From positions 1 through 64,000 of the forward strand of contig CAZZMD010000016.1 in NCBI GenBank assembly GCA_964655355.1: a stretch of 64,000 nt of DNA, given 5' to 3'. This document shows positions 25,040 to 34,178 of this stretch, piece by piece. The position numbers and the translations under genes are program-made. Numbering within the stretch: the stretch's first letter is position 1; each line of letters opens with the position of its first letter. The notes beneath the pieces are model-generated. The model searched no databases. It saw only the letters and a program-made list of their open reading frames with translations, and had not been told where the DNA came from. The stretch comes from CALGDE01 sp964655355. GTDB lineage: Bacteria > Cyanobacteriota > Cyanobacteriia > CACIAM-69d.

Positions 25040-26026
25040 CTACACAGACGAAGAACTATCGTCGCGAATCTGGTTAATTTGCTGGCGCAAGCGCTCAATT
25101 TCCCGCTGTAGTCGTTCCGCTTCCGCTTGGTCCTCAGCAGCATTGTTAGACACGTCAACCGCGCCTTCGGCCGGACTTTGGGCATAGTTGCCACTGCGAA
25201 TGCGTCGGTAGTCATCGGAGTCGGCCCACTCTTCCAAAAAGCTCACCCGCTCTACGGGGAAAGGGTGGCTCATAAAAATGCCCTGGGTCAGATTGTTTTG
25301 GAGCAGGAATTTATAAATTTGGTTCATCCCGTCGTTGTCCAGGTCGCGATATTCCTGGGCTTGGCGACGAAATTCGGTCAGGCTAATTTCTTCGGACCGG
25401 GTGCCACTGCCGCCGGCTAGTTTGAGCAGGGTCATCAATACCGTATCCAAATCGTCGGTGACCAGCAGGGCCGCGCGATCGCACGAGAGTTCGGCTTTGC
25501 GTTTCCATTCGTACAGGGCCCCAATCAAAGCACTGTTCAGAAACAGATTGCTCACCCCAAGGGTGTACTGTCCAACCATGGACGCCGCATAAACAGCCCA
25601 AATCCCCATTTGGGTCAGCACGGAATGGCCGCATTTGAAATGCCCTAGTTCATGGGCGAGGACGACGCGGAGTTCCGCTTCGCTGAGGAGATCGAGGGCA
25701 CCGGTTGTCACCACAACGGAGGGTTGCTCTTGCCCAATGGTGTAGGCGTTGACCTCGGGGGTTTGGGTCACGAAGAGGGTCGGTCCGGGGTAGATATCTA
25801 GGGATTGTAAGCATTCCCGATAGAGCTGATGAAGCGACGCATATTGGCGTGGCCCCACTTTGATGCTGTTCCCCATGTTGTAGATAAGTTGGGGATTATC
25901 GACCATCACTTCCATAAATTTACGGGCGATTAGGTCGAATCCAGGGACGCTGCGTAGGGCTTGTTCCGCTTCTAGGTCGAGGGGGTGGCGGAAGGCTTCG
26001 CTGGAGATTCCGGGATAGCGCGGCAT
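25040..26026 (-). CDS. M48-family metalloprotease
   Basis: 328 residues. Zinc-binding HELGH lies at residues 125-129 and the third ligand Glu179 is in RKAELSCDRAALL, the M48 (Ste24/HtpX) pattern. The N-terminus (MPRYPGISSEAFRHPLDLEA) has no signal peptide. A hydrophobic stretch after HELGH (MGIWAVYAASMVGQYTLGV) is weak for a membrane span, so this is one of the largely soluble M48 proteins common in cyanobacteria. Residues 285-320 form a coiled coil (AEDQAEAERLQREIERLRQQ). It may act in membrane-protein quality control (inference). Confidence 0.88.
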   Translation of the reverse strand: MPRYPGISSEAFRHPLDLEAEQALRSVPGFDLIARKFMEVMVDNPQLIYNMGNSIKVGPRQYASLHQLYRECLQSLDIYPGPTLFVTQTPEVNAYTIGQEQPSVVVTTGALDLLSEAELRVVLAHELGHFKCGHSVLTQMGIWAVYAASMVGQYTLGVSNLFLNSALIGALYEWKRKAELSCDRAALLVTDDLDTVLMTLLKLAGGSGTRSEEISLTEFRRQAQEYRDLDNDGMNQIYKFLLQNNLTQGIFMSHPFPVERVSFLEEWADSDDYRRIRSGNYAQSPAEGAVDVSNNAAEDQAEAERLQREIERLRQQINQIRDDSSSSV

Positions 26027-26176
26027 AGGTTAAGGCCTTTCTGGGGTGGGCAGGTCGCTTGTTTCCATGACCTACTTCCATGATAGTAATTTCGCGCTAG
26101 GAGGTTCCTCGGCCGGGGGCGATCGCAACAGTGTCCCTCCCCAATGGGCAGCTCTGGCATATTCTTTTGACGGCCC

Positions 26177-27679
26177 CTAAGGCTGCTTTCGGGCGATCGC
26201 AAACAGGGTCCATTCCATCAAGTCCGTCACCAATTTCACCGAATATTGCCCAAAGCGCGATCGCCGGAATAGGTCTTGCCAATCCTCCTCCGTACGGTAG
26301 TGGTGCTGCCAATTCAAAATGTGTTTCAGGAGTAGTTGATCGGGGAACTCAGGCTTGAGGTTGCTGAAGATGGCCATGCCGCCGGGGGCAAGGCGCTCAT
26401 ACACCCAGTCCAAGAGGGCGACGATGCGGTCATCCTCCCAGCGATCGCACAGGTCTAACCCGTAAATCACCTGTTGGGGCGGCAGGGCAATGCGATCCCG
26501 ACCGGAGAGGAGGGAGCGCAGATGACCATAGAGGACCGTAATGCGATCGCTCACCCCCACTTCCCGCGCCTTAAGGGCACTAAATTCCAGCGCCTCCCGA
26601 TTACTATCCAGACAGGTGCCATAGATCTCAGCCTGATCGCTCTGGAGCACGGTCAATAGCTCCTCCACATTGCCCCCCGCCAAACTCATGACACGCACCG
26701 TCCCCTCCTGGGAAGCCGCGAAATCAAGGATTTTCTGCGCCAAAAACGTTCGGTTTTGACGGTGCGCTTGGCAAAAGGGACGGGAGAGGAACCAAGCATC
26801 AATGGCAATCCCCAACACCCCATCCCCCGTCGGACGATTTTCCCGGATCAGTTCCCCCAGGGAATCGTCATTGGCGTAGTTGACCCCCCGGAAATGGCAA
26901 CAGGCGATCGTGGCACTCCGCATCAACAGCGGGAACACTTCCCGGAAAATATAATCCCCGATCCCCGCCTCAATTTGACGGGTATCCCGAAAGGCCAATA
27001 AATCATCCCACCCTCGATCCATCAAGGTGTCCGCGGCCACCTGTTCGGCAAAGGTCTCAAACAGGTGATCGCAGGCGATCGCCACCTGCTGCCGACCCTC
27101 ATCCGGGGAAAGCTGGGGCTCTTTGATCTGTTGCTCCACCTCCAGCAGGCGATCGTGAAAATTTTCCAACTCCGTCAATAGATCATTCGGGACCTGGCGT
27201 TCGCTGATATTGCCGACGCGGGCCCCCTGGGTCCCACTGATCAGCTCCACCCAAGATTGATCAATCTCCACCGCCTTAGCCGTGGTCCGCCGCAGCCGCT
27301 CCGCCAACGTAATCGCCAAAGATCTGTAAAAGCGCGCCGCCAACCCCGGCACGGAGTCCAGCAAGGATTGAATTTCCGCCTCATCAATCACCTGGAGTTC
27401 CACATTCCCCGCGGCCACAATCGACGCCGTTGCCCCCGCCGATTCCAGAAACGACACCTCCCCCAACAATTCGCCGGGACCGCTCTGCCCCAAACAAATG
27501 CCCTGGGCATGGCTGCTGGCTTCAATGGTGACGTATCCCTTATTCAGGATGAACAATTGCCGCGTCGTCGCCCCCTCCTGCAACACCGTTTCGCCATTGC
27601 GGAAGGTGACCTGGCGAGCCGCCCCCAACAGCAAGGACCAATCCTGATCCGTTAGATAGCCTAAAATATCTCGGTTCAT
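26177..27679 (-). CDS. cyclic-nucleotide-binding domain fused to SAM methyltransferase
   Basis: 500 residues. Residues 1 to about 130 are a CNB domain: LLLGAARQVTFRNGETVLQE, then FILNKGYVTIEAS, GPGELLGEVSFLE; the phosphate-binding cassette Arg is not clearly present after GELLGEVSFLESAGATAS, so nucleotide binding is uncertain. A helical middle region follows. Residues about 325-495 look like a class I methyltransferase (VRVMSLAGGNVEELLTVL as motif I, YGTCLDSNREALEFSALKA, then YERLAPGGMAIFSNLKPEF). The start codon overlaps the stop of the MpaB-type gene (ATGA), implying translational coupling. The substrate is unknown, possibly a lipid or quinone. Confidence 0.8.
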   Translation of the reverse strand: MNRDILGYLTDQDWSLLLGAARQVTFRNGETVLQEGATTRQLFILNKGYVTIEASSHAQGICLGQSGPGELLGEVSFLESAGATASIVAAGNVELQVIDEAEIQSLLDSVPGLAARFYRSLAITLAERLRRTTAKAVEIDQSWVELISGTQGARVGNISERQVPNDLLTELENFHDRLLEVEQQIKEPQLSPDEGRQQVAIACDHLFETFAEQVAADTLMDRGWDDLLAFRDTRQIEAGIGDYIFREVFPLLMRSATIACCHFRGVNYANDDSLGELIRENRPTGDGVLGIAIDAWFLSRPFCQAHRQNRTFLAQKILDFAASQEGTVRVMSLAGGNVEELLTVLQSDQAEIYGTCLDSNREALEFSALKAREVGVSDRITVLYGHLRSLLSGRDRIALPPQQVIYGLDLCDRWEDDRIVALLDWVYERLAPGGMAIFSNLKPEFPDQLLLKHILNWQHHYRTEEDWQDLFRRSRFGQYSVKLVTDLMEWTLFAIARKQP

Positions 27680-28866
27680 GCTCTCTCTCTGCGACGTCGT
27701 GCCTTACGAGCCATGCTAAACAATATTCCTTCGGTCCTGCCCCAGACTAATTTCCCTATCCATTCCGCGAGCGATCGCCCCCCTGGGACCCTAAATAGCA
27801 CCCAATAAATCACGCTCAATCCCCAGAGAACGGGCGGCCAAAAAAAACGCTCCTTCACCTTGGGAATGGCTAAAGAATCCGCGATCGCATCCCCCAACAG
27901 CACGCGGACCAAACTGCTCCTCAGATTGGCAAGCCAGGATGGCTTTTCCAATCCCCCCGGCGGTCGCGAAATATTCCGCAGCGCCTTCATCAAGGCCCGA
28001 CTGTCCTGATCGGGGGCCCCCTCCACAGAGAGAATCAAATTAGTCAACATCCGAGCATCCCCTAAGGTCGAACAGAGCAACGCTTCACGGACACCGGAGA
28101 GATACCCCGCATAGCGCCACAGGTGTAGCACATCTTCAATTTCCTGGGCGGAAAATCGAAATCCCAGATCCTTCAGCTTCTGAAACACATTGGCGGAAAT
28201 GGCCACCAACGTCCCCGCCATATGGGCTTGGTTAATGGGCAGGGCCCACTCCTCGACCTTCCAGCGCCCCGATCGCAGCAGCAGCCGACGCACTTGGGCA
28301 TGCATCAAGCGGACTTTGAGATGGATTCTGAAGCCTGGGTTGGATGGTCTCAGGCTATTGGGCGCACAGGTCAATCGCACGAAGGACAGGGTCTCCGCCA
28401 GTCTTAGGGGGGCGCGATCTACAAAATATCGCGTTGAGACCAGGGGCTTGTTCCCGGCGGGGGATGTGTAGGTGGCGGGGAGAGCATAGAATCCCAGCAG
28501 CAACATTATGGGCAAGGCCATCTGGCGACACAACTGTCCTCCCCGATCAATGCTGTCCCAATTGACCCACCAGGGGACATGGGCCATGTGGTCCAACAGG
28601 GCGGTCAGGGCCTCGGGGACGTCGGGGATGTCAGCGATCGCCTCAGTGCTGCCCTTCTTAGTGCTGTCCTTCTCAATGCTGCCCTTGAGGGTGGTATCCA
28701 GTATTTTTGCGCTTTGGTCCACCGGGAGTGTCGCTAGGGCCGCAACGGCGTCATCGGCCAGGGGATCCATTTGGTGGAGGGCCTGCCAGTAGTAATCCAC
28801 GCGATCGCCCAGTTGATCGCGGGCTTCTTCCAGCTTGAAATATTGAGTCTGCGATCCAGTCTCCAT
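27676..28866 (-). CDS. MpaB-type oxygenase (DUF2236, latex-clearing-protein family)
   Basis: 396 residues. The family pattern is visible: HVPWWVNWDSIDRGGQL in the N-terminal part, LTCAPNSLRPSNPGFRIHLK, RLMHAQVRRLLLRSGR with the conserved His, and LPINQAHMAGTLVAISANVF. Proteins of this family bind haem b and some cleave or oxidise isoprenoid chains (fungal MpaB, bacterial latex-clearing protein); the substrate here is unknown. The C-terminus has a hydrophobic segment (FFWPPVLWGLSVIYWVLFRV) that may anchor it to a membrane, and ends basic (RKARRRRERA). It overlaps the downstream methyltransferase gene by 4 bp and lies 102 bp after the transporter stop. Confidence 0.75.
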   Translation of the reverse strand: METGSQTQYFKLEEARDQLGDRVDYYWQALHQMDPLADDAVAALATLPVDQSAKILDTTLKGSIEKDSTKKGSTEAIADIPDVPEALTALLDHMAHVPWWVNWDSIDRGGQLCRQMALPIMLLLGFYALPATYTSPAGNKPLVSTRYFVDRAPLRLAETLSFVRLTCAPNSLRPSNPGFRIHLKVRLMHAQVRRLLLRSGRWKVEEWALPINQAHMAGTLVAISANVFQKLKDLGFRFSAQEIEDVLHLWRYAGYLSGVREALLCSTLGDARMLTNLILSVEGAPDQDSRALMKALRNISRPPGGLEKPSWLANLRSSLVRVLLGDAIADSLAIPKVKERFFWPPVLWGLSVIYWVLFRVPGGRSLAEWIGKLVWGRTEGILFSMARKARRRRERA

Positions 28867-28968
28867 CCCGATTGCATGGTCCTAGGTGGATGGGCACAGG
28901 TGGGTTCTAACACACCCCCGCCAACACCCACCACTGCTATGAGGGGTCTGGTGCTAAAGTGCTGAGTC

Positions 28969-30993
28969 CTATTGGGGCGCGCGATGGCGGAATCGGTTAA
29001 AGCTGAGGGCGATCGCGCCGAGGGTGACCAGGGCGATCCCCACATTGGATCGAAAATCGAGGGTTTCCCCCAGCAATATCCAGCCGAGCAGGCCATTCAG
29101 CCAGGGGGAGCAAGCGCCGACCACGGCCACCAAGGACGGACCAATCTTACTGACGGCGTTATTGTTCATGGCGTAGCTCACCAGGGTTAGTAACCCCAGC
29201 ACCGCAGCGCCAATAATCAGCCCTGACATCCCATTCGGAGCGATCTGGACGGCCGCCCAATCCCCCGGTTGGATGATCAGCCCCAGGCAGCTGAAGAGAA
29301 AAATAACGAAAAACGTAATCAGGGTCAGGGGAACGGGGTGCAGCTCCTTGAGGCTCCGTTCCGACGATTGGAGATAGCCGGCGAAGGCGATCCCCGCCCC
29401 CAGCCCCGCAATGATCCCGGTCAAGGTGGGGGAGAGGTTGGGATCCAGGGGATTACCGCTCCAGGGGCCGGGAGTCGTATCGGGCGCGGCGATGATCAGC
29501 CCGGCAATAATGACCGCTCCCATCAGCCAGCGCACGAGGGATTGGCGCTCGGTGCCCATTAACCAGCCGAGGAACAGTCGCACCACGGGATAGACGAAAA
29601 ATAGGGTGATCGCAATGCCGAGGGGAAGGTGGGCGATCGCGAGGTATCCCAGTAACTGGGCCATAAAGAGCCAAATGCCACTGGTAAGCACCGGGAGCCA
29701 GCGGGGTACCGATCCCCGTTTAGGCGCGGGGGAACTGGACTGAAAAAGCTGCTGGAGGTCGGACCAAATGGGGGGGTAAATCAGCTTGGCGACAATGGGA
29801 AAAATCAGCAGGACGGTCAAGGTCCGCAGGGCCAGCACCAGCAGCACATTGCCGCCGGTGGGGGGCAAGATGGCAGAGACGGGCGATCCCCCAAACCACC
29901 AAACATTGCTGGTGCCCTGGAACAGGCCCCGGAGGGCAGCATTAAACAACGCCAAGGTCACGACGGACAACATGCCTAGCCCTAATCCCGATAGGAGGCG
30001 ATCCGACGAGGGAACGGGCACGATCGCCCGGGTCGGCGCTGGGTCAGTGCATTCCTCTAGGGGCGGATCAACATTGGGCAGGGTCACCGGGGAGGACAGT
30101 TGTCCCGGGGGCGTGTCATCCCCACCCAGGGGCGATCGATTCTCCTGGCGGCTCTCCTGGGCTTCCGCATCCCGTACCCATGCCTCTTCCAGCCGGTGAA
30201 TGAGAGATTGCAAAACCAGCTCCCCCTGTTGTTGCAGGGTATGCATCCGCTGGAGTTGCTGCACCAACTCACTTTCGTAGGTATCTAAATCCCGCTGAAG
30301 CCCTTGCAGGACGGTATGCACGCGATAATCCAAGCTCGCCAACGCCTGATCGGTGGACTCCAAAGTGCCTAAATCCAAGGCCTCTCCATCCGGGGACAGG
30401 TCACGGGCGATCGCCGTTTCCGCCGCAGAAACCGGATAGGTCTGGCCATCCAGGCGTTCCTCAAATCGTTCTTCAATCTGATCAAACCGCTGTCGCAGCG
30501 CCTCATTGAGATACTGCCCCATATGTTGCGCCAGCTGCTGCGCCCACTGTTGGGCCCACTCCTTCGCATTGGGATCAATGGCTGCCTCAATGGAACGCCG
30601 ACCCTCGGCGATCGCCCCCGTCTCCTCATCCGGCTGTTGTTCCTGAAGCCGCTGGCGATAGAGCTGCAGGCGATCAATATCAATCGCCAACTTCGCCTTC
30701 TCCGCCCCCAACCGCTGTACATCGTCCGTCAACTGCACCAGCAAAGCATGTTGCAAACTCCGTAAATCCTGGGTGAGATCTTGTAGGGGTGATCGCGATG
30801 GCGACTCTTCGGGCTCTGGTAGATCGTCCGGGGGGTCGAGACTGCGAGTTATTTCTGGGGGATCGGGATTATCCGGTGGGGCGATCACCCCTTCCGGGTC
30901 AGCAGATTCAGTGGACTCGGCTGTTACCGGCTCCGCCATCCACTCATCCAGCAATTGAAGTTCATCCTCAGTCAACGCTGCATCATCCATCAT
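28969..30993 (-). CDS. EamA/DMT-type transporter with acidic coiled-coil N-terminus
   Basis: 674 residues from the ATG at 30993, preferred because GGAG lies just upstream; a GTG at 31092 would add 33 residues. Residues 1 to about 320 are acidic, with long coiled-coil stretches (GAEKAKLAIDIDRLQLYRQR, YESELVQQLQRMHTLQQQGE). The remainder is a ten-helix drug/metabolite transporter of EamA type: paired halves with LALFNAALRGLFQGTSNVWW, LGYLAIAHLPLGIAITLFFV, GLGAGIAFAGYLQSSERSL and LGWILLGETLDFRSNVGIAL. DMT proteins export small metabolites; a soluble coiled-coil half is unusual for the family. It is the likely first gene of a unit with the MpaB and methyltransferase genes. Confidence 0.8.
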   Translation of the reverse strand: MMDDAALTEDELQLLDEWMAEPVTAESTESADPEGVIAPPDNPDPPEITRSLDPPDDLPEPEESPSRSPLQDLTQDLRSLQHALLVQLTDDVQRLGAEKAKLAIDIDRLQLYRQRLQEQQPDEETGAIAEGRRSIEAAIDPNAKEWAQQWAQQLAQHMGQYLNEALRQRFDQIEERFEERLDGQTYPVSAAETAIARDLSPDGEALDLGTLESTDQALASLDYRVHTVLQGLQRDLDTYESELVQQLQRMHTLQQQGELVLQSLIHRLEEAWVRDAEAQESRQENRSPLGGDDTPPGQLSSPVTLPNVDPPLEECTDPAPTRAIVPVPSSDRLLSGLGLGMLSVVTLALFNAALRGLFQGTSNVWWFGGSPVSAILPPTGGNVLLVLALRTLTVLLIFPIVAKLIYPPIWSDLQQLFQSSSPAPKRGSVPRWLPVLTSGIWLFMAQLLGYLAIAHLPLGIAITLFFVYPVVRLFLGWLMGTERQSLVRWLMGAVIIAGLIIAAPDTTPGPWSGNPLDPNLSPTLTGIIAGLGAGIAFAGYLQSSERSLKELHPVPLTLITFFVIFLFSCLGLIIQPGDWAAVQIAPNGMSGLIIGAAVLGLLTLVSYAMNNNAVSKIGPSLVAVVGACSPWLNGLLGWILLGETLDFRSNVGIALVTLGAIALSFNRFRHRAPQ

Positions 30994-31134
30994 GGACTCC
31001 GTCGACCCCGTAGGCGATTCATTCTCAGCAGCAGCCACAGACCATCCCCAAATACCAGCACCCCCAGGATAGTGCCACAAAAAAAAGCCCACCAGTTAGC
31101 GAGCCCAAAAAAGAGATTTTTTTAAAGTGGGATT

Positions 31135-31184
31135 CCTAAGGGACCGTGTCCCTTAGGTGGGGGACGCGGGGGCAAAGCCCCCGC
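31135..31184. terminator. two perfect hairpins downstream of transketolase gene
   Basis: CCTAAGGGAC / GTCCCTTAGG (31135-31157, 10-bp stem, 3-base loop) and GCGGGGGC / GCCCCCGC (31166-31184, 8-bp stem, loop AAA) lie between the tkt stop and the transporter start on the minus strand. No T run follows, so this may be a mobile or structural palindrome as well as a terminator. Confidence 0.6.
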
Positions 31185-31211
31185 CAACCATAGGCTGTCA
31201 AGCTAATCCAA

Positions 31212-33218
31212 TTAACCCAAAACCGCCTTAGCCTTAGCCACCACATTCTCAACGGTAAACCCGTACTCCTTCATGATGGTGCCGCCGGGAGCGGAAGCAC
31301 CCCAACCAGCAACCCCAATAATGGCGCCCTCAGAGCCCACATACTTCTCCCAACCAAACGGAGACCCCGCCTCAACGGACACCCGCTTCTTCACCGCCGC
31401 CGGCAACACCGACTCCTTATACTCAGCAGACTGCTCTTCAAACAGCCGCCAGCAAGGCATCGACACCACGCGCACCTTCGTACCCGCAGCACTCAACTCC
31501 TCAGCCGCCGCCACACAGAGACTGACCTCAGACCCGGTCCCAATCAGAATCAAATCGGGCGTGCCATCGCTGTCCACCACCGTATAAGCCCCCTTAGCCA
31601 CGCTAGCAGCGCTAGAGCCTGCCAAATTCGGTAACCCTTGACGGGTCAAAGACAACAACGAAGGACGCTTACGATTCGCCACAGCAATCTGGTAAGCCCC
31701 AGAAGTCTCGTTACCATCAGCGGGGCGGAGCACCAACAAATTGGGAATCACCCGCAGGGCAGCCACCGTCTCCACCGGCTGGTGGGTCGGACCATCTTCA
31801 CCCAAAGCGATGGAATCGTGGGTCATCACGTAGATAACGCCAGCCTGGGACAGCGCCGACAAACGAATCGCGCCGCGCATGTAATCGGTGAACACCAGGA
31901 ACGTAGCGCAATAGGGAATCAAACCAGAGTTGTGCAACAGCATGCCATTACAGATGGCACCCATCGCGTGCTCACGTACCCCGAAGTGAACATTACGGTT
32001 TGCGTAAGCACCCTTCTGGAACTCGCCAGAGCAATCCAGCTCGGTCAAGTTGGAGTGGGTCAAGTCCGCAGAACCACCAATCAATTCCGGCAACTTGGGG
32101 GCGATCGCATTCAAGGATTTTTCCGAATGCTTACGGGTCGCCAACGCCTTATCTTCCGGGGTGTAGCTGGGCAAATCCGCATCCCAACCCTCAGGCAATT
32201 CCCCACTCAACATCCGCTCAAACTCAGCGGCTTCGGTGGGGTACTTCGTGCGGTACTGGGCCAGATCCTTCTCCCACTCCGCCTCAAAGCTGGCGCCGTT
32301 ATCGATCGCCTTGCGGAAATGCTCCAACACATTCTCAGGAATTTCAAAGGGAGCATGACCCCAACCCAAATTCTCACGGGTCAACGCCACCTCGTCATCG
32401 CCCAAAGCCGCACCGTGAACCCCAGCGGTATCCGCCTTATTGGGAGACCCAAAACCAATGGTGGTGGTGACCTTAATCATGGTCGGCTTGTCGGTGACAG
32501 CCTTGGCATCTTCGATCGCCTTCGCAATGGCATCCAAATCCGTGTTGCCGTTCTCCACATGGAGCACATGCCAACCGTAAGCCTCGAAACGCTTACTAAC
32601 GTCCTCAGTGAAGGCAATGTCGGTGGTCCCATCAATGGAAATGTGGTTGTCGTCATAGAGGGCGATCAACTTGCCCAGGCCCCAGTGGCCAGCCAAAGAG
32701 CACGCCTCACCGGAGATACCCTCCATGTTGCAGCCGTCGCCCAGGATGACATAGGTGTAGTGGTCAACAATCTTGGCATCGGGCTTGTTGAAGCGAGCCG
32801 CCAAGTGAGCCTCAGCCACGGCCAAACCCACACCGTTACAAATCCCCTGCCCCAAAGGACCGGTGGTCACTTCCACCCCAGCCGTCTCAAAATTCTCGGG
32901 GTGACCGGGGGTGCGGGAGCCCCACTGGCGGAACTGCTTCAGGTCGTCGATGTTAACGCTGTCATAGCCGGTCAGGTACAGCATGGCGTACTGCAACATG
33001 CAGCCGTGACCCGCAGACAACACAAAGCGATCGCGGTTAAACCACTGGGGATTCTTGGGGTTGAACCGCATAAAGCGATTCCACAGGACGTAGGCCATCG
33101 GCGCTGCGCCCATGGGCAGACCGGGGTGACCGGATTTCGCCTTCTGTACGGCATCAATGGCTAAAAAGCGAATAGCATTAATGCTAAGTTCTTCGATGGA
33201 TTGGGTTGCGACAGCCAT
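31212..33218 (-). CDS. tktA: transketolase
   Basis: 668 residues. A thiamine-diphosphate enzyme of the Calvin cycle and pentose phosphate pathway that moves two-carbon units between sugars. The opening SINAIRFLAIDAVQKAKSGH with the conserved His, the ThDP motif ILGDGCNMEGISGEACSLAG, and the pyrimidine-domain block GVREHAMGAICNGML are intact. Codon use is strongly biased, fitting a highly expressed photosynthetic gene. It is monocistronic, followed by the twin hairpins. Confidence 0.97.
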   Translation of the reverse strand: MAVATQSIEELSINAIRFLAIDAVQKAKSGHPGLPMGAAPMAYVLWNRFMRFNPKNPQWFNRDRFVLSAGHGCMLQYAMLYLTGYDSVNIDDLKQFRQWGSRTPGHPENFETAGVEVTTGPLGQGICNGVGLAVAEAHLAARFNKPDAKIVDHYTYVILGDGCNMEGISGEACSLAGHWGLGKLIALYDDNHISIDGTTDIAFTEDVSKRFEAYGWHVLHVENGNTDLDAIAKAIEDAKAVTDKPTMIKVTTTIGFGSPNKADTAGVHGAALGDDEVALTRENLGWGHAPFEIPENVLEHFRKAIDNGASFEAEWEKDLAQYRTKYPTEAAEFERMLSGELPEGWDADLPSYTPEDKALATRKHSEKSLNAIAPKLPELIGGSADLTHSNLTELDCSGEFQKGAYANRNVHFGVREHAMGAICNGMLLHNSGLIPYCATFLVFTDYMRGAIRLSALSQAGVIYVMTHDSIALGEDGPTHQPVETVAALRVIPNLLVLRPADGNETSGAYQIAVANRKRPSLLSLTRQGLPNLAGSSAASVAKGAYTVVDSDGTPDLILIGTGSEVSLCVAAAEELSAAGTKVRVVSMPCWRLFEEQSAEYKESVLPAAVKKRVSVEAGSPFGWEKYVGSEGAIIGVAGWGASAPGGTIMKEYGFTVENVVAKAKAVLG

Positions 33219-33558
33219 ACGAATTATTTAGTCTCGACTCAACAATGTCTTGGGGGAACGATGCCAGTACACGCACGAAGACGCCTGCATTGGAAACTGC
33301 CTTGGGAATAGTCATCCCAAAACCAGACTCTCAAAACCAGCGCCCATACGGCCCGCGATTGCCCGATTCAGTCCAATATCCCACCAGAGCGATCGCCTAG
33401 CAAGCGATTCAGCATAGGCATGTAGGGGACGCTTAACAAGTCGGATTTGAACTTTTCTCAGATTTAATTCAGATTTAATGTTGACGGCGGAACGGATAAC
33501 AGGGCATTTCCAGGGTATCGGTCCAGCGTTGTCAGGGAAGACAGCTAGATTCGGTCCA
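33219..33558. other. region upstream of tktA, no gene seen
   Basis: 340 bp between the tktA start and the small gene ending at 33559, both on the minus strand. It should hold the tktA promoter. A 14-bp direct repeat with core ATTCGGTCCAC (at 33549 and 33563) runs into the end of the next gene. Confidence 0.5.
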
Positions 33559-33732
33559 CTAAATTCGGTCCACAATCCGAAATCCCACCACCCCCATGAC
33601 CAGCACCCCTACGAGATAGACCAAAATCGCCAGCAGCGGGCTCAGAATCCACAGAAAATGAGTCAGGGCATAGAGCAGGGGGGTCAACAGGAGGAGCAGA
33701 ATAAAAACTTCAGGGAGTTTGAGATAGTCCAT
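33559..33732 (-). CDS. possible small two-helix membrane protein
   Basis: 57 residues from the ATG at 33732 (MDYLKLPEVFILLLLLTPLL). Two hydrophobic segments, the second LAILVYLVGVLVMGVVGFRI, end in VDRI. No clear ribosome site precedes it and the frame is open further upstream without homologous-looking sequence. I do not recognise it. Confidence 0.4.
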   Translation of the reverse strand: MDYLKLPEVFILLLLLTPLLYALTHFLWILSPLLAILVYLVGVLVMGVVGFRIVDRI

Positions 33733-34178
33733 GGAAGGGAGGTGCCACTCGGGCTGGAACAGACCAGGTGCTTCTATCCTAAGAATTTCTCGGGCGTGTG
33801 GAAAAGGGTGGAGTCCCCTTTGCTTCATCCCACACCATTTCTTAAGACAGGGTCGAAAAAAACAACAAAAAGATACGATCCCGCGCCCCATTGGATGCGT
33901 CGTTGGGGGCGTAATTTTTAGAATGCTTCAGCCTAGGGTCCATCTGGGTTGGGAGTGCCCCAGGAAGGGCGTTTTGGGCGATCGCGATCAAGGCACGCTT
34001 TCCCTGTCGGCGGGGTAGGAATTGCATTCTTTGCGACTGGCCCCTGACGAATGGAGAATGTTGTGCGATGTTGGTAGGGCCCTAAGCCGTAGAAATAGGG
34101 CATGAAGCGGTATATTTCTGCAATTCTCCTGCGATTCCGCGATGGGTGAGTCCCCCATTATTTTCCGAGATTTAATCC
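33733..34178. other. 446-bp intergenic region
   Basis: Between a minus-strand small gene and a plus-strand coiled-coil protein gene. Overlapping open frames on both strands show no family motifs. I see no RNA gene or clear promoter. Confidence 0.45.

Noticed and set aside
31638..33164. 508-codon frame on the plus strand opposite transketolase
   Set aside because: It is antisense to a strongly codon-biased gene; the sequence has no recognisable domain and arises from that bias.
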